Shown piece by piece: positions 16,948 to 26,085 of a stretch of 56,610 bases of DNA; within the stretch, counting starts at the first letter, position 1; each line of letters opens with the position of its first letter. The notes beneath the pieces are model-generated. The model did no database searches. It was not told where the DNA came from and worked only from the letters and a program-made list of their open reading frames with translations. The position numbers were made by a program, and so were the translations under genes. The DNA lies in NCBI GenBank assembly GCA_002490775.1, contig DKUR01000004.1:1-56610 (forward strand), in the 5' to 3' direction. The DNA comes from Lachnospiraceae bacterium UBA7199. Lineage in GTDB: Bacteria > Bacillota > Clostridia > Lachnospirales > Lachnospiraceae.

Positions 16948-18024
16948 TTAATTTTCATTCATCTTTACCAGCTTTGCGGCCTGGTCGGCGGCGATACATG
17001 CATCAATGATTTCCTGAATATCACCGTTCATAATCTTATCAAGCTTATAAAGGGTAAGTCCTATTCTGTGGTCTGTCACCCTTCCCTGGGGAAAATTGTA
17101 GGTGCGGATTTTTTCAGAACGGTCCCCTGTACCAATCTGGCTTCTTCTCATCTCCGCCTCTGCATCATGCCTTTGCTGCTGTTCCATATCATAAAGCTTT
17201 GCCTTTAAAAGGGCAAATGCCTTGGCTTTATTCTGAAGCTGCGACTTTTCCGTCTGGCTGTATACAACGATTCCTGTAGGATAATGTGTCAGACGCACCG
17301 CAGAGTCAGTGGTATTGACACACTGTCCCCCGTTTCCTGAAGCACGCATCACATCAATCCGGATATCCTTATCATCAATCACAATATCAATATCATCATC
17401 CACCTCAGGCATAACCGCCACGCTGATGGTAGAGGTGTGAATCCGTCCGCCGCTTTCTGTCTCTGGTACGCGCTGCACACGGTGAACGCCGCTTTCATAT
17501 TTCATCTTAGAATAAGCGCCCTGTCCAATAATGGTAAACTGAACTTCTTTCATGCCGCCAATACCGATTTCATCCACATTCATGGTTTCCACCTTCCAGC
17601 GCTGCCCTTCTGCATAATGCACATACATCCGGTAGATTTCTGCTGCAAAAAGCGCTGCTTCATCACCGCCTGCACCTGCTCTTATTTCAATGATGACGTT
17701 CTTTTCATCATTAGGATCTTTCGGCAAAAGCAATATCTTTAATTCCTGCTCCAACTCTTCAATACGTTTCTTAGCTGTATTCAACTCTTCTTTCAGCATC
17801 TCACGCATTTCATCGTCAGATTCTTCCTCCAGCATAGCCAGGGAATCCTCCACATCCTGACCTGACTTTTTATACTCTTTATAAGCCTCCACGATAGGAG
17901 TGAGGTCGCTTTGCTCTTTCATCAGCTTTCTAAAACGTTCTTGATCATTTGCAACTGTGGGCTCATTCAGCTCGCTCATGATCTCTTCAAATCGATTTAA
18001 TAAATCTTCTAACTTATCAAACAT
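16948..18024 (-). CDS. prfA: Peptide chain release factor 1
   Basis: 358 residues. A helical N-terminal domain is followed by the stop-codon-reading motif PET in RVQRVPETES (the PxT of RF1, not the SPF of RF2). The catalytic GGQ is in GNGGQCVNTTD. It releases finished proteins at UAA and UAG on the ribosome. I chose the ATG at 18022-18024 (MFDKLEDLL), which matches the family start and has GAGAGG upstream; the ATG at 18036 is less likely. It is last in the rho-rpmE-yqhQ-prmC-prfA order, 93 bases after prmC, with a small GCCGC/GCGGC hairpin (18040-18053) just upstream of the ribosome binding site. Confidence 0.97.
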   Translation of the reverse strand: MFDKLEDLLNRFEEIMSELNEPTVANDQERFRKLMKEQSDLTPIVEAYKEYKKSGQDVEDSLAMLEEESDDEMREMLKEELNTAKKRIEELEQELKILLLPKDPNDEKNVIIEIRAGAGGDEAALFAAEIYRMYVHYAEGQRWKVETMNVDEIGIGGMKEVQFTIIGQGAYSKMKYESGVHRVQRVPETESGGRIHTSTISVAVMPEVDDDIDIVIDDKDIRIDVMRASGNGGQCVNTTDSAVRLTHYPTGIVVYSQTEKSQLQNKAKAFALLKAKLYDMEQQQRHDAEAEMRRSQIGTGDRSEKIRTYNFPQGRVTDHRIGLTLYKLDKIMNGDIQEIIDACIAADQAAKLVKMNEN

Positions 18025-18117
18025 AATTCCTCTCATTCCGCCGCGTATGCGGCATTTTCCTCAATGATAACTTTGAAATTCGTCACAGCGCAGATTCCCG
18101 AAGGAAATACGTTTTGT

Positions 18118-18957
18118 TCAGCCTTTGCCCTTGTATACGCCAGATACCACCCGGTCAAGCCCTGACAAATCTTTGCAGATTGTAATATCCTGATAGCCTG
18201 CCTGCCTCATATATCCACTTACATCTGCCGCCTGCCCGCAGCCGATCTCGAAAAAAAGCATACCGCCGGGATAAAGATAATCACCTGCCTGCTTAATAAT
18301 TTCACGATAAAAATACAACCCATCCTTTCCGCCGTCCAAAGCCATAAGCGGATCATGCTCCCGTACTTCCTCCATCAAAGCAGGAATTTCCTCACTGGCA
18401 ATATATGGAGGGTTTGAGACGATTATTTCATATCTGCCTGTTATATTTTCAAACAAATCACTTTGCACAAACTCCGCACTTATTCCAAGCGCCCTGGCAT
18501 TTTCCTCTGCCACTGAAACTGCCTTTTCTGACAAATCGCACCCTGTTCCCTTGCAGTCATTGGAATACTTTAAAAGACTTAGCAAAATACAGCCGGAACC
18601 GGTACATACATCCAGAATACGCATCCCATCATGAAGAAACCGCATAACCTCTTCCACCAGCGTTTCGGTATCCTGTCTCGGTATCAGCACATCCGGCGTT
18701 ACTACAAAATGAAGTCCCATGAACTCCTGATATCCTAAAATATGCTGGAGGGGAATATGCTGGCTGCGCTTCTCAATATAGTTTACATAACAATTATAAT
18801 TTTCCTCCAATACAGGATTTTTTTCATGGACCAAAAGATCATTTCTGTTCGTTCCACAAACCTCTTCCAAAAGCAGGCGTGCATCTAACTCGGCCTCTTT
18901 GATCTGTGCCTCTTTTAGTTTTTCTACTCCCAAACGATATAATGCTCCATATTCCAT
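18118..18957 (-). CDS. prmC: Peptide chain release factor N5-glutamine methyltransferase
   Basis: 279 residues. A helical release-factor-binding N-terminus (about 1-85) is followed by a SAM-dependent methyltransferase fold with the glycine motif DVCTGSGCILL and the substrate-glutamine motif NPPY in VSNPPYIAS. It methylates the GGQ glutamine of the release factors, which fits its position directly upstream of prfA. The start codon overlaps the yqhQ stop (TAATG), indicating coupled translation. Confidence 0.96.
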   Translation of the reverse strand: MEYGALYRLGVEKLKEAQIKEAELDARLLLEEVCGTNRNDLLVHEKNPVLEENYNCYVNYIEKRSQHIPLQHILGYQEFMGLHFVVTPDVLIPRQDTETLVEEVMRFLHDGMRILDVCTGSGCILLSLLKYSNDCKGTGCDLSEKAVSVAEENARALGISAEFVQSDLFENITGRYEIIVSNPPYIASEEIPALMEEVREHDPLMALDGGKDGLYFYREIIKQAGDYLYPGGMLFFEIGCGQAADVSGYMRQAGYQDITICKDLSGLDRVVSGVYKGKG

Positions 18958-19985
18958 TAGTCTGCTTCACCTGCACCGGCCGCTTCTTCCTCTTCTGAAT
19001 TTTCTCCCGGCTCATCAACCATCCAGGAATCATCTACCTCATATCCAAAAGTTTCCTTTAAATATTCTTTCCAGTCAAACACTGCTTCTACAGACTTTAT
19101 TGCCACTTCTACCATACTTTCATCCGGTTCCTTGGTAGTGAGACGTTGAAGCAGCATTCCTGGTGCTGAAATAATTTTCACGATTATATTGTCGCTTCTT
19201 CCTGCAAGACGGATGATCTCATATGAAATTCCTGCAATTACCGGAATAAGCGCTATACGAAGCAAGATTCTAAGTGCTGCATTATCCACCCTGATAAAGA
19301 AAAACAGCACAATACTTACAAACATAACAAAAAACATGAAGCTGGTTCCACAGCGTTTATGAATCCTTGAACTTCTCATCACATTGTGTACCGTAAGCGG
19401 CCTTCCCTTTTCAATGCAATTGATGCATTTATGCTCTGCTCCATGATACTGATAAAGTCTGTGGATATCCTTCATAAGACTGATTCCCACCACGTATGCA
19501 AAGAAAATCAGTATTCTGATCACTCCTTCTATAATTGTAAGTAGAGAAGCATTTCTGATATACCCAACTAAAAAGGAGGAAATGAAATAAGGCAGCAGAA
19601 TGAAAATGCATACAGCCAATAAAACAGAAATTACCGTTGTAATTCCCATAAGCACATTTTCCCCTCTGCCTCCTGACATTTTATCAAGTGCTTTATCTAA
19701 CTTAGTCTCCTTAGCCTGCTCATCCTCATAAAAAGAAGCAGAGTAATTGAGGGTTTTCATCCCAAGCCTGAGAGAATCTATAAAATTAAAAATTCCTCTG
19801 ACAAATGGAGTTTTCGTAAGTATATTCCCATGCATACAGCCATGAAATACATCCATCTCAACTTCTATTTCTCCATTTGGCTTTCTGATGGCTACTGCAT
19901 AGTCATCTTTATTTTTCATCATAACGCCCTCTAAAACGGCTTGTCCGCCAATTCCCGATGAGCGGCTTCGTCTTTTCTTTTTCAC
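18957..19985 (-). CDS. yqhQ: DUF1385 membrane protein, YqhQ family
   Basis: 342 residues. It opens with the family hallmark GGQAVLEGVMM and a Lys/Arg-rich N-terminus, has four to five hydrophobic segments between about 100 and 260, and contains the conserved YHGAEHKCI block. The C-terminus is acidic (EENSEEEEAAGAGEAD). The GTG start has AGGAG five bases upstream. The biochemical function is not established, but the family is commonly encoded beside prmC/prfA and rpmE in Clostridia, as here. Confidence 0.92.
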   Translation of the reverse strand: MKKKRRSRSSGIGGQAVLEGVMMKNKDDYAVAIRKPNGEIEVEMDVFHGCMHGNILTKTPFVRGIFNFIDSLRLGMKTLNYSASFYEDEQAKETKLDKALDKMSGGRGENVLMGITTVISVLLAVCIFILLPYFISSFLVGYIRNASLLTIIEGVIRILIFFAYVVGISLMKDIHRLYQYHGAEHKCINCIEKGRPLTVHNVMRSSRIHKRCGTSFMFFVMFVSIVLFFFIRVDNAALRILLRIALIPVIAGISYEIIRLAGRSDNIIVKIISAPGMLLQRLTTKEPDESMVEVAIKSVEAVFDWKEYLKETFGYEVDDSWMVDEPGENSEEEEAAGAGEAD

Positions 19986-20035
19986 CTTTGCTCCTATCTG
20001 CCCGCTTTAACAGGCATTGCAAGTATACCAGTAAT

Positions 20036-20204
20036 GGCAACAGACATATAAATACGCATAACTGCGTATTTATATGTCTGTTGCGGCATTCGTCAAATGT
20101 GGATGCCGCAGCATCCACTCCACATTGACAGTGCTCATGTAATTGCATGCAAGCACGCATTACATGGTCACTGTCAATGCTGCGCGTATGCTTTGCATAC
20201 GCGC
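20036..20204. repeat. Cluster of four hairpins between rpmE and yqhQ
   Basis: Four near-perfect inverted repeats stand in a row. The first has a 22-base perfect stem (20037-20058 with 20063-20084, loop TAAC). The second is GTGGATGC/GCATCCAC (20099-20118). The third is a two-part stem, TTGACAGTG/CACTGTCAA outside CATGTAAT/ATTACATG (20125-20177). The fourth is GCGCGTATGC/GCATACGCGC with loop TTT (20182-20204). None has a T run in the reading direction, so they are not simple terminators. Possible roles are transcript processing or stabilisation ahead of yqhQ, or remnants of palindromic repeats. Confidence 0.85.
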
Positions 20205-20221
20205 TTGACTCATTGCTCGCA

Positions 20222-20257
20222 CAAAATAAGGTTGAGATGTGACCACCCCAACCTTTT
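20222..20257 (-). terminator. rpmE terminator
   Basis: On the minus strand AAGGTTG and CAACCTT (20249-20255 and 20228-20234) form a stem followed by ATTTTGT, ten bases after the rpmE stop. It is weaker than a classic terminator and may be partial, with readthrough into yqhQ. Confidence 0.6.
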
Positions 20258-20266
20258 CCTGCAAAA

Positions 20267-20473
20267 TTATTTGCTTCCTACACCGTACTTCTTGTTGAAC
20301 TTATCAATACGTCCATCAGCTCTTGCAGCTTTCTGCTGGCCTGTGTAGAATGAATGGCATTTCGAACAAACTTCAACGTGAATATCTTTTTTGGTTGAAC
20401 CTGTCACAAATGTATTGCCACAGTTGCAAGTTACAGTTGCCTGATAAAACTCAGGATGAATTCCTTCTTTCAT
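20267..20473 (-). CDS. rpmE: Ribosomal protein bL31, zinc-binding form
   Basis: 68 residues. MKEGIHPEFY is the standard opening. The paired cysteine motifs (CNCG near 16-19, CSKC near 37-40) mark the zinc-containing paralogue, not the zinc-free one. It is part of the large ribosomal subunit. GAGAGG lies upstream. The gene has its own promoter between rho and rpmE and a terminator downstream. Confidence 0.97.
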   Translation of the reverse strand: MKEGIHPEFYQATVTCNCGNTFVTGSTKKDIHVEVCSKCHSFYTGQQKAARADGRIDKFNKKYGVGSK

Positions 20474-20538
20474 GCTTTCACCTCTCTATAATAACTTAAT
20501 CATTTTGTCTTCACATGTTAATCTGAAACAGCTTTTTC

Positions 20539-20567
20539 ATTATATCATAGCTTATCTCATCATGCAA
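20539..20567 (-). promoter_or_regulatory. rpmE promoter
   Basis: TTGCAT (20562-20567) and TATAAT (20539-20544) on the minus strand are separated by 17 bases, with an ATGA upstream of the -10. It gives rpmE an independent start despite the upstream rho gene. Confidence 0.7.
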
Positions 20568-20573
20568 GTATTT

Positions 20574-22058
20574 TTAAAACCATTTTATTTTTTTAATCAT
20601 ATTTACTACTTCCTGATTATTTCTGGTCTTTGCAAATATATCCAGAATCTTATCCACAGATTCTTCCGGTTTTAATCCGTTCAGGCTTTTACGCATAATA
20701 TTCATCGCTTCTAATTCTTCCTGGGAAAGAAGCAGATCCTCTCTTCTGGTTCCTGACTTGGGAATGTCAATAGCAGGGAACATTCTCCTTTCGGAAAGCT
20801 TTCGATCCAGTACAAGCTCCATATTACCGGTGCCCTTAAATTCCTCATAAACTACATCATCCATCTTGCTTCCGGTATCCACCAGCGCTGTTGCAAGGAT
20901 GGTAAGAGAACCTCCCTCACGCATATTTCTCGCAGCACCAAAAAACCGTTTGGGCATATGTAATGCTGCTGGATCAAGACCACCTGATAAAGTCCGTCCG
21001 CTTGGCGGCACTGTCTGGTTATAGGCTCTGGTCAGTCTTGTAATACTGTCGATCAGGATCATTACATCTTTCTTGTGCTCCACCAGGCGCTTTCCTCTTT
21101 CAATTACCATTTCCGAAACACGTTTATGGTGTTCAGGCAGTTCATCAAAAGTGGAATATATAACTTCTACATTCGGTCCTTCAATTGCCTCTTTAATATC
21201 TGTAACTTCTTCAGGACGTTCATCTATCAAGAGAATGATTAAATGGACTTCCGGTGCATTGCGCTTTACAGATTTCGCCACGTCTTTCAGCAAAGTAGTT
21301 TTACCTGCTTTAGGCGGTGATACGATCATGCCACGCTGGCCTTTTCCAACCGGGCTGATCAAATCCATAATTCTCATGGCAACACTGGCCCCTGGCATTT
21401 CCAAATGCAGTCTTTCATTTGGAAATATAGGCGTCATATCTTCAAAATTACATCTCCTGGCAGCCACCTCAGGCGTGTATCCATTAATACTTTTTACATA
21501 AAGCAGCGCAGCAAACTTTTCCCCCTGGGTTCTCACACGGGTATTTCCCTCTAAGATGTCACCCGTCTTTAACCCAAATCTTCGAATCTGACTGGGTGCT
21601 ACATATACATCATGATCACCGGGCAGATAATTTTCACAACGAATAAATCCATATCCATCCGGCATTACTTCCAAAATACCACTGGCGGCAACCCCGCTGT
21701 CCAACTCTGCCGGGAACTTGTCCTCATCAGCCCTTGGTTCCTCTACCCGTCCTTCCGTCCGCTCCGGCTTGTATTCCGTTTTTTCTGTTTTAGCCTCTTT
21801 GATGCTGCCTTCCTTTTCGGTACGCTCATTTCTTCCTTCCGGTTTCCCTGCCGGAGCAGGTTTTGATAAAACAGACTTTGAAGGCGCAGGCTTTTGCGCA
21901 ATATTCTTTTCCTCCGCCTTCCCCTTGTCCTTTTCATCCTCTGCAAGCATCAACTCAATGATCTGCGCTTTTTTCATCGTTGATGTGCCTTTTAGTCCTC
22001 TGGCTTTTGCAATTGCTTTTAAATCTGCAAGCGCCAAAGACTCATACTTTTCTCTCAT
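20574..22058 (-). CDS. rho: Transcription termination factor Rho
   Basis: 494 residues. An N-terminal Rho_N helix domain (LALADLKAIAKARGLKG) is followed by a Lys/Glu/Pro-rich insertion at about 45-125 without clear structure. Then come the cold-shock-like RNA-binding domain (GILEVMPDGYGFIR) and the RecA-like ATPase with Walker A PPKAGKTTL, Walker B LIILLIDERPEE and the DSITRLTRAYN segment. It is a hexameric RNA translocase that ends transcripts. I chose the ATG at 22056-22058 because GGAGG (22064-22068) is five bases upstream; an ATG at 22070 overlaps that site. Such charged insertions are common in clostridial and actinobacterial Rho. Confidence 0.97.
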   Translation of the reverse strand: MREKYESLALADLKAIAKARGLKGTSTMKKAQIIELMLAEDEKDKGKAEEKNIAQKPAPSKSVLSKPAPAGKPEGRNERTEKEGSIKEAKTEKTEYKPERTEGRVEEPRADEDKFPAELDSGVAASGILEVMPDGYGFIRCENYLPGDHDVYVAPSQIRRFGLKTGDILEGNTRVRTQGEKFAALLYVKSINGYTPEVAARRCNFEDMTPIFPNERLHLEMPGASVAMRIMDLISPVGKGQRGMIVSPPKAGKTTLLKDVAKSVKRNAPEVHLIILLIDERPEEVTDIKEAIEGPNVEVIYSTFDELPEHHKRVSEMVIERGKRLVEHKKDVMILIDSITRLTRAYNQTVPPSGRTLSGGLDPAALHMPKRFFGAARNMREGGSLTILATALVDTGSKMDDVVYEEFKGTGNMELVLDRKLSERRMFPAIDIPKSGTRREDLLLSQEELEAMNIMRKSLNGLKPEESVDKILDIFAKTRNNQEVVNMIKKIKWF

Positions 22059-22185
22059 AAAATCCTCCATTTTCCTGTTCTGCCACGTAATATTTAAACT
22101 AATTTAAATCATTGGGTTTTCTTTCGGGAATTTATTACGATTTGTTATCTGAAATGTTTACACATAGAGATTATACAACATAGCA

Positions 22186-22216
22186 GCAAAAATAGAAAGG
22201 ATTTTCTAATCCTTTA
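22186..22216 (-). terminator. Terminator at the end of the DUF4838 gene
   Basis: On the minus strand AAAGGATT and AATCCTTT (22208-22215 and 22196-22203) form an 8-base stem followed by CTATTTTT. The stop codon of the DUF4838 gene lies within this hairpin. It marks the downstream end of the long metabolic locus. Confidence 0.7.
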
Positions 22217-24062
22217 TCCCTGTATATTTCTGTGTCACTTCAAGAATACGGTACACATCCAAAAATGGCTGATACTCCGGCTCCATATCACAAATGTACT
22301 GTCTGAATTTTTTCCACTTTTCATTTGCCTGGGCATTGTTTCCCATAGCAAGCATAGAAAGTACCTCTGAAAACAGAATAATGTAATTCCTATGGTACTT
22401 CAATACCTTCCAATAAATTGAATCTTCTTCTCCTGCATCCTTTTTATGGGAAAGTATTGTCTCGCCAAACTCTGTGCAGCGTTCTTTTACTTTATCCATA
22501 CGTATGGCAATATTCTGATTTTCCCTCTCTCCTTTTCCATTCACATAATCGCAGCTGCTTAAATCGGACAAATCTGTCAGATATTCCAATACCTGCGGCC
22601 AGATGCTTCCATAGCAGGCGGAAAAATATTCCTCCGTCAAATCCTCAATCGTCAATTCCTTTTGGAAAAGTGTTCTTCCCATCACATAATTGGGAAATGC
22701 ATTGGGAAATGCCGCCCGAAGCTCCTGACAGCTCATATATCCGTCAAGCCCCATCTGGCTGATCTTTTGAAGATCGGAATGAATTACATTTGCAATGTGC
22801 ACATACCCAAAATCTCCATAATGCGCCCGCCCCAACGGATAATCATATACAAATCCCTCTCCCTGAAACTGCTTTTGCCAGCCTCTCAAAAAAGCCAGAT
22901 TCTCCGCAAGATTTACAGGAAGTGTAATATGATTTCTTTTATATTCAGGAAGTTCCCGCTCCTTATCATCCATCTCATAACTCTTTTCAAAAGTCCGGCT
23001 GATTGGCGCAAACATAAGTACAAATCGTTTCGGATGGTTCAGCCTTTTTTCAACAGGCGGCCATAAAAGCTCCTGATAAAGCAAAAAAACAATACGGGTA
23101 TCAAGTCCCTCTCTATCAAGTCTTTCATCAATTTCATTTAACAAATCCACATACTGGTCTGAAATGGTTGTCTTCCTGCATTCAGCGCATTCGCAGACAT
23201 TATTATACTCATCAGCAAGCCATACATGAAGATAATCCACACTTGGATTTTCTTTTGCATACTTCACTACCAGCCCCGCAAATGTGTCAACTGCATCTTT
23301 ATTTTGATAGCACAGATTGGTATTTGCAGGCACACCCATGTAAAGAGCCCTTTTTCCATTGATTTCAGCCATTCTATGTACAAATTTATTTTCTAAAGGT
23401 GCATTTTCCAAATCCCATGACACGGTCTGGTACCCCAACGTTTCCCCCGTCCATCCATGTCCTGCCTCATGCAGCATAAGCCCCCGCTTTTTAGCTGCCT
23501 GCTCCAACAAATGTTTATCTCTTAACGCATCCTCAGGTGTATAAGCTTCCTTTTGCGCATAGGGATTCTCCCTATGTTCATACCAGCGCGATAAAAACGC
23601 ATAAGGAGTCTTAAACTGAAGAAAAAAGCTATTGTATCCAACTTTAGGCAGCCATTCAATATAATTCATAATGTTTTCAAAGGAATCCGCTCCCTCAATA
23701 CACACCCCCCGATGATAAAAAGAAGCACACTTCTCATAGTCTGCCCATAATTTGTCCTTTTCAATAGGAGGGACTATTTCACATTCTTTTAATGGCATCA
23801 GAAAACGACAGCCAAGCGTATACAGATAGTCATAGACTCCTAAAAGAACACTTCTGTCGTTTACACCTACTATGCGTCCCCCCTTGGGGGAAATACATAT
23901 CCTGTAGCTGTCCTTTTTCGTTTCCATAAAACAGCTTTTGTCACTTTCAAGCCATATTTCAATCAATGGCATATCTTTCAACATCCTTTTAAGATACATT
24001 TCCAGCTCCTTTGCTGCAAATATAATCGTCTCAGATGCATCCTTTTGATATAATATCTTCAT
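22206..24062 (-). CDS. DUF4838 family protein (putative glycosidase-like)
   Basis: 618 residues from the ATG at 24060-24062, which has GGAG six bases upstream; a longer frame starts at 24089 inside a terminator. The N-terminal 110 residues resemble the GH67/GH20-type accessory domain (AKELEMYLKRML, then LGVYDYLYTLGCRFLMP). The central part carries the DUF4838 hallmark WLADEYNNVCECAECRK. No signal peptide is visible, so it is probably cytoplasmic. Family members sit in glycan-use loci and are thought to be sugar hydrolases, but activity has not been assigned with certainty. It lies downstream of the NitT/TauT-type importer, beyond a terminator that may be leaky. Confidence 0.75.
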   Translation of the reverse strand: MKILYQKDASETIIFAAKELEMYLKRMLKDMPLIEIWLESDKSCFMETKKDSYRICISPKGGRIVGVNDRSVLLGVYDYLYTLGCRFLMPLKECEIVPPIEKDKLWADYEKCASFYHRGVCIEGADSFENIMNYIEWLPKVGYNSFFLQFKTPYAFLSRWYEHRENPYAQKEAYTPEDALRDKHLLEQAAKKRGLMLHEAGHGWTGETLGYQTVSWDLENAPLENKFVHRMAEINGKRALYMGVPANTNLCYQNKDAVDTFAGLVVKYAKENPSVDYLHVWLADEYNNVCECAECRKTTISDQYVDLLNEIDERLDREGLDTRIVFLLYQELLWPPVEKRLNHPKRFVLMFAPISRTFEKSYEMDDKERELPEYKRNHITLPVNLAENLAFLRGWQKQFQGEGFVYDYPLGRAHYGDFGYVHIANVIHSDLQKISQMGLDGYMSCQELRAAFPNAFPNYVMGRTLFQKELTIEDLTEEYFSACYGSIWPQVLEYLTDLSDLSSCDYVNGKGERENQNIAIRMDKVKERCTEFGETILSHKKDAGEEDSIYWKVLKYHRNYIILFSEVLSMLAMGNNAQANEKWKKFRQYICDMEPEYQPFLDVYRILEVTQKYTGIKD

Positions 24063-24075
24063 ATAAATCTCCACA

Positions 24076-24124
24076 TGAAAAAACCCCATGAGCAGACACT
24101 TTTGCCGCCCACAGGGTTTTTTTC
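24076..24124 (-). terminator. Possible terminator between the SBP gene and the DUF4838 gene
   Basis: AAAAAACCC (24078-24086) pairs with GGGTTTTTT (24114-24122). On the minus strand the hairpin ends in GGGGTTTTTT. The loop is long (27 bases), so termination may be incomplete and allow some DUF4838 expression. Confidence 0.55.
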
Positions 24125-25222
24125 TTAATTACCTAATGCTTCCTGCATTACATCAAACAATACATAATTCTCTAAAGGCACTTCACCTTCTACAGCTTCA
24201 CTTTCAATAAACATTTCCTGCTGTCTCTGATAATATGCCTGCATTGTTCCGTCTGCAATACCATTCTTTACATCATCAGCACTAAACCATGTTGCGTCGC
24301 CAGTTTCTACAAGACAAGCCTCTTTGTCTTTTGCACACTTTTGAGCGTAAAGGCCTACTGCATAATCCCAGTTTTCTTCCTGAGAAGCATATGCCATTGC
24401 CTTATATAATGCACGGCTGAAACGGAGCAGGATATCTCTGTTTTCTTTTGCATAGTCAGGCAGGCAGATCCAGCTTGAAAGGTTAACGGAATCTGTTGCA
24501 AACTCAAGTTCAACAGCACCTTCACAGTTGTTCATGATCTGAACACTGTAAGGATTCCATGCGGTACAAGCATCTACAGAACCTGAAGACATTGCTGCAA
24601 CCATATTGGTAGCATCCATTTCATAAGCTTCAATGTCGTCCATTGTAAGGCCTGCTGCTGCCAATGCGCCATTCAATGCTGTTTCAGAAGAAGAACCAGC
24701 GTTGTAAGCAACCTTCTTGCCAGCAAGGTTTGCAATATCATCTACAGAAGTAACTCCTGAAGAGGGCAGAACAATGATTCTGTCTGTACTATGTACAGAA
24801 CTTGGCGCAAAAATTGTTGCCTGGCCATTGATACAAAGCTTGTGTGCTCCATGTCCAATATAAGCCAGATCAATACTTCCGCCTTCCATTGCAGCTATTT
24901 CTGAAGGGCCATCTGCAAACTCCCAAAGGGTAATTTCCAGACCTTCTTCCTCAAAATATCCCTGATCAATTGCTGTAAGCACAGACCATAAAGATGCATA
25001 GTTAGGCATATATGCAACGTTAAGAGATACCTTTTCTACCGGTTCTGCTTCTTCCTGAGCCGGCTCTGCCTCTGTAGCTTCCTGCTCTGCAGGCGCCTGC
25101 GTGGTTTCCGTAGTTTCTGCTGTTTCTGTGGTGCTTGCCGGCTCATCCGCTGACTTTCCGCAGGCTGCCAATGACAATGTCATTGCTGCTGCGAGCACCA
25201 GGGCTAATACTTTCTTTTTCAT
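24125..25222 (-). CDS. NitT/TauT-type solute-binding lipoprotein
   Basis: 365 residues. The signal MKKKVLALVLAAAMTLSLAAC has its lipobox Cys at residue 21. A Thr/Glu/Ala-rich linker of about 45 residues follows, then an SsuA/THI5/NMT1-like fold. Segments that probably line the ligand pocket are AYMPNYASL, AYIGHGAHKLCI and SSSETALNGAL. The same segments recur in the soluble chemoreceptor fusion at 27947-29887. The family binds small anions and bases such as alkanesulfonates, taurine, nitrate or thiamine precursors. It is the third gene of the permease-ATPase-SBP set, 71 bases after the ATPase, with a small CCGC/GCGG hairpin in the gap. Confidence 0.88.
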   Translation of the reverse strand: MKKKVLALVLAAAMTLSLAACGKSADEPASTTETAETTETTQAPAEQEATEAEPAQEEAEPVEKVSLNVAYMPNYASLWSVLTAIDQGYFEEEGLEITLWEFADGPSEIAAMEGGSIDLAYIGHGAHKLCINGQATIFAPSSVHSTDRIIVLPSSGVTSVDDIANLAGKKVAYNAGSSSETALNGALAAAGLTMDDIEAYEMDATNMVAAMSSGSVDACTAWNPYSVQIMNNCEGAVELEFATDSVNLSSWICLPDYAKENRDILLRFSRALYKAMAYASQEENWDYAVGLYAQKCAKDKEACLVETGDATWFSADDVKNGIADGTMQAYYQRQQEMFIESEAVEGEVPLENYVLFDVMQEALGN

Positions 25223-25293
25223 TAATGTTCCTCCTTAAAAAATTTATTTTAACCGCTTTGCGGCCAAAACCATAATAAACCGGAAAATTGCGC

Positions 25294-26085
25294 TTATTTA
25301 CGCACTTCCAAAAATTCCTGATATACCTGATTCCAGATTTCTGCTTTCAACTCCAGGAAACGTGCCTCAGATTTGGTTTCCTGGGTTCTTGGATAAGGAA
25401 TATCAATATTTACAATACGTTTAATTCGTCCTGGACGGGCACTCATGATAATGACTCTCTGGGCAAGAATAATTGCTTCATCCACATCATGGGTTATGAA
25501 AAAGCACGTCTTCTTTTCCTGCTCCCAGGTATTTAAAAGTTCTGTCTGAAGCTGCACACGTGTTTGTGCATCCAATGCTCCAAAAGGCTCATCCAAAAGC
25601 AGTACTTCCGGATTGGCTGCATAAGCACGGGCAATTGCCACACGCTGCTTCATTCCACCGGACAACTCCTTAGGATAAGAATTTTCAAATCCCTTAAGCC
25701 CTACTGCTTCTATGTATTTACGAGCTGTCTTCTCTGCTTCTGCCTTGGGTACCTTTTTCATTTCCAGACCAAACATTACATTCTTAATGACTGTCCGCCA
25801 AGGGAACAGTGCATACTGCTGAAATACCACGCCACGCTCTACTCCGGTGCCTTCAATCTGTTTTCCATCCAGATAAACTGCACCGCTTGTAGGTTCTAAC
25901 AGCCCCGCAATAATATTTAAAAGTGTAGACTTACCACATCCCGAAGGACCAACTACACAGATAAACTCGTTTTCCATAATATCAAGGTTTACGCCGTTTA
26001 AGGCAACCATTTTTCCATTACGACCTTCATATTCCTTATAAACATTGTCAATTTTTAATTTTACTAACTTATCGTCTCTTGCCAT
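25294..26085 (-). CDS. ABC ATPase, SsuB/TauB type
   Basis: 263 residues with Walker A GPSGCGKSTL near 45-54, signature LSGGMKQRVAIARA, Walker B VLLLDEPFGALD and switch region FITHDVDEA. The segment RVIIMSARPGRIK after the switch is typical of NitT/TauT ATPases. The start overlaps the permease gene by 22 bases. It powers uptake together with the neighbouring permease and lipoprotein. Confidence 0.93.
   Translation of the reverse strand: MARDDKLVKLKIDNVYKEYEGRNGKMVALNGVNLDIMENEFICVVGPSGCGKSTLLNIIAGLLEPTSGAVYLDGKQIEGTGVERGVVFQQYALFPWRTVIKNVMFGLEMKKVPKAEAEKTARKYIEAVGLKGFENSYPKELSGGMKQRVAIARAYAANPEVLLLDEPFGALDAQTRVQLQTELLNTWEQEKKTCFFITHDVDEAIILAQRVIIMSARPGRIKRIVNIDIPYPRTQETKSEARFLELKAEIWNQVYQEFLEVRK

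Noticed and set aside
20474..20573. Riboswitch or ribosomal-protein leader before rpmE
   Set aside because: The leader after the promoter is short and I see no structured aptamer, only promoter elements.
21718..22107. Plus-strand frames over the start of rho
   Set aside because: They mirror the Lys/Glu-rich insertion of Rho (low-complexity Ser/Phe composition) and have no start signals.
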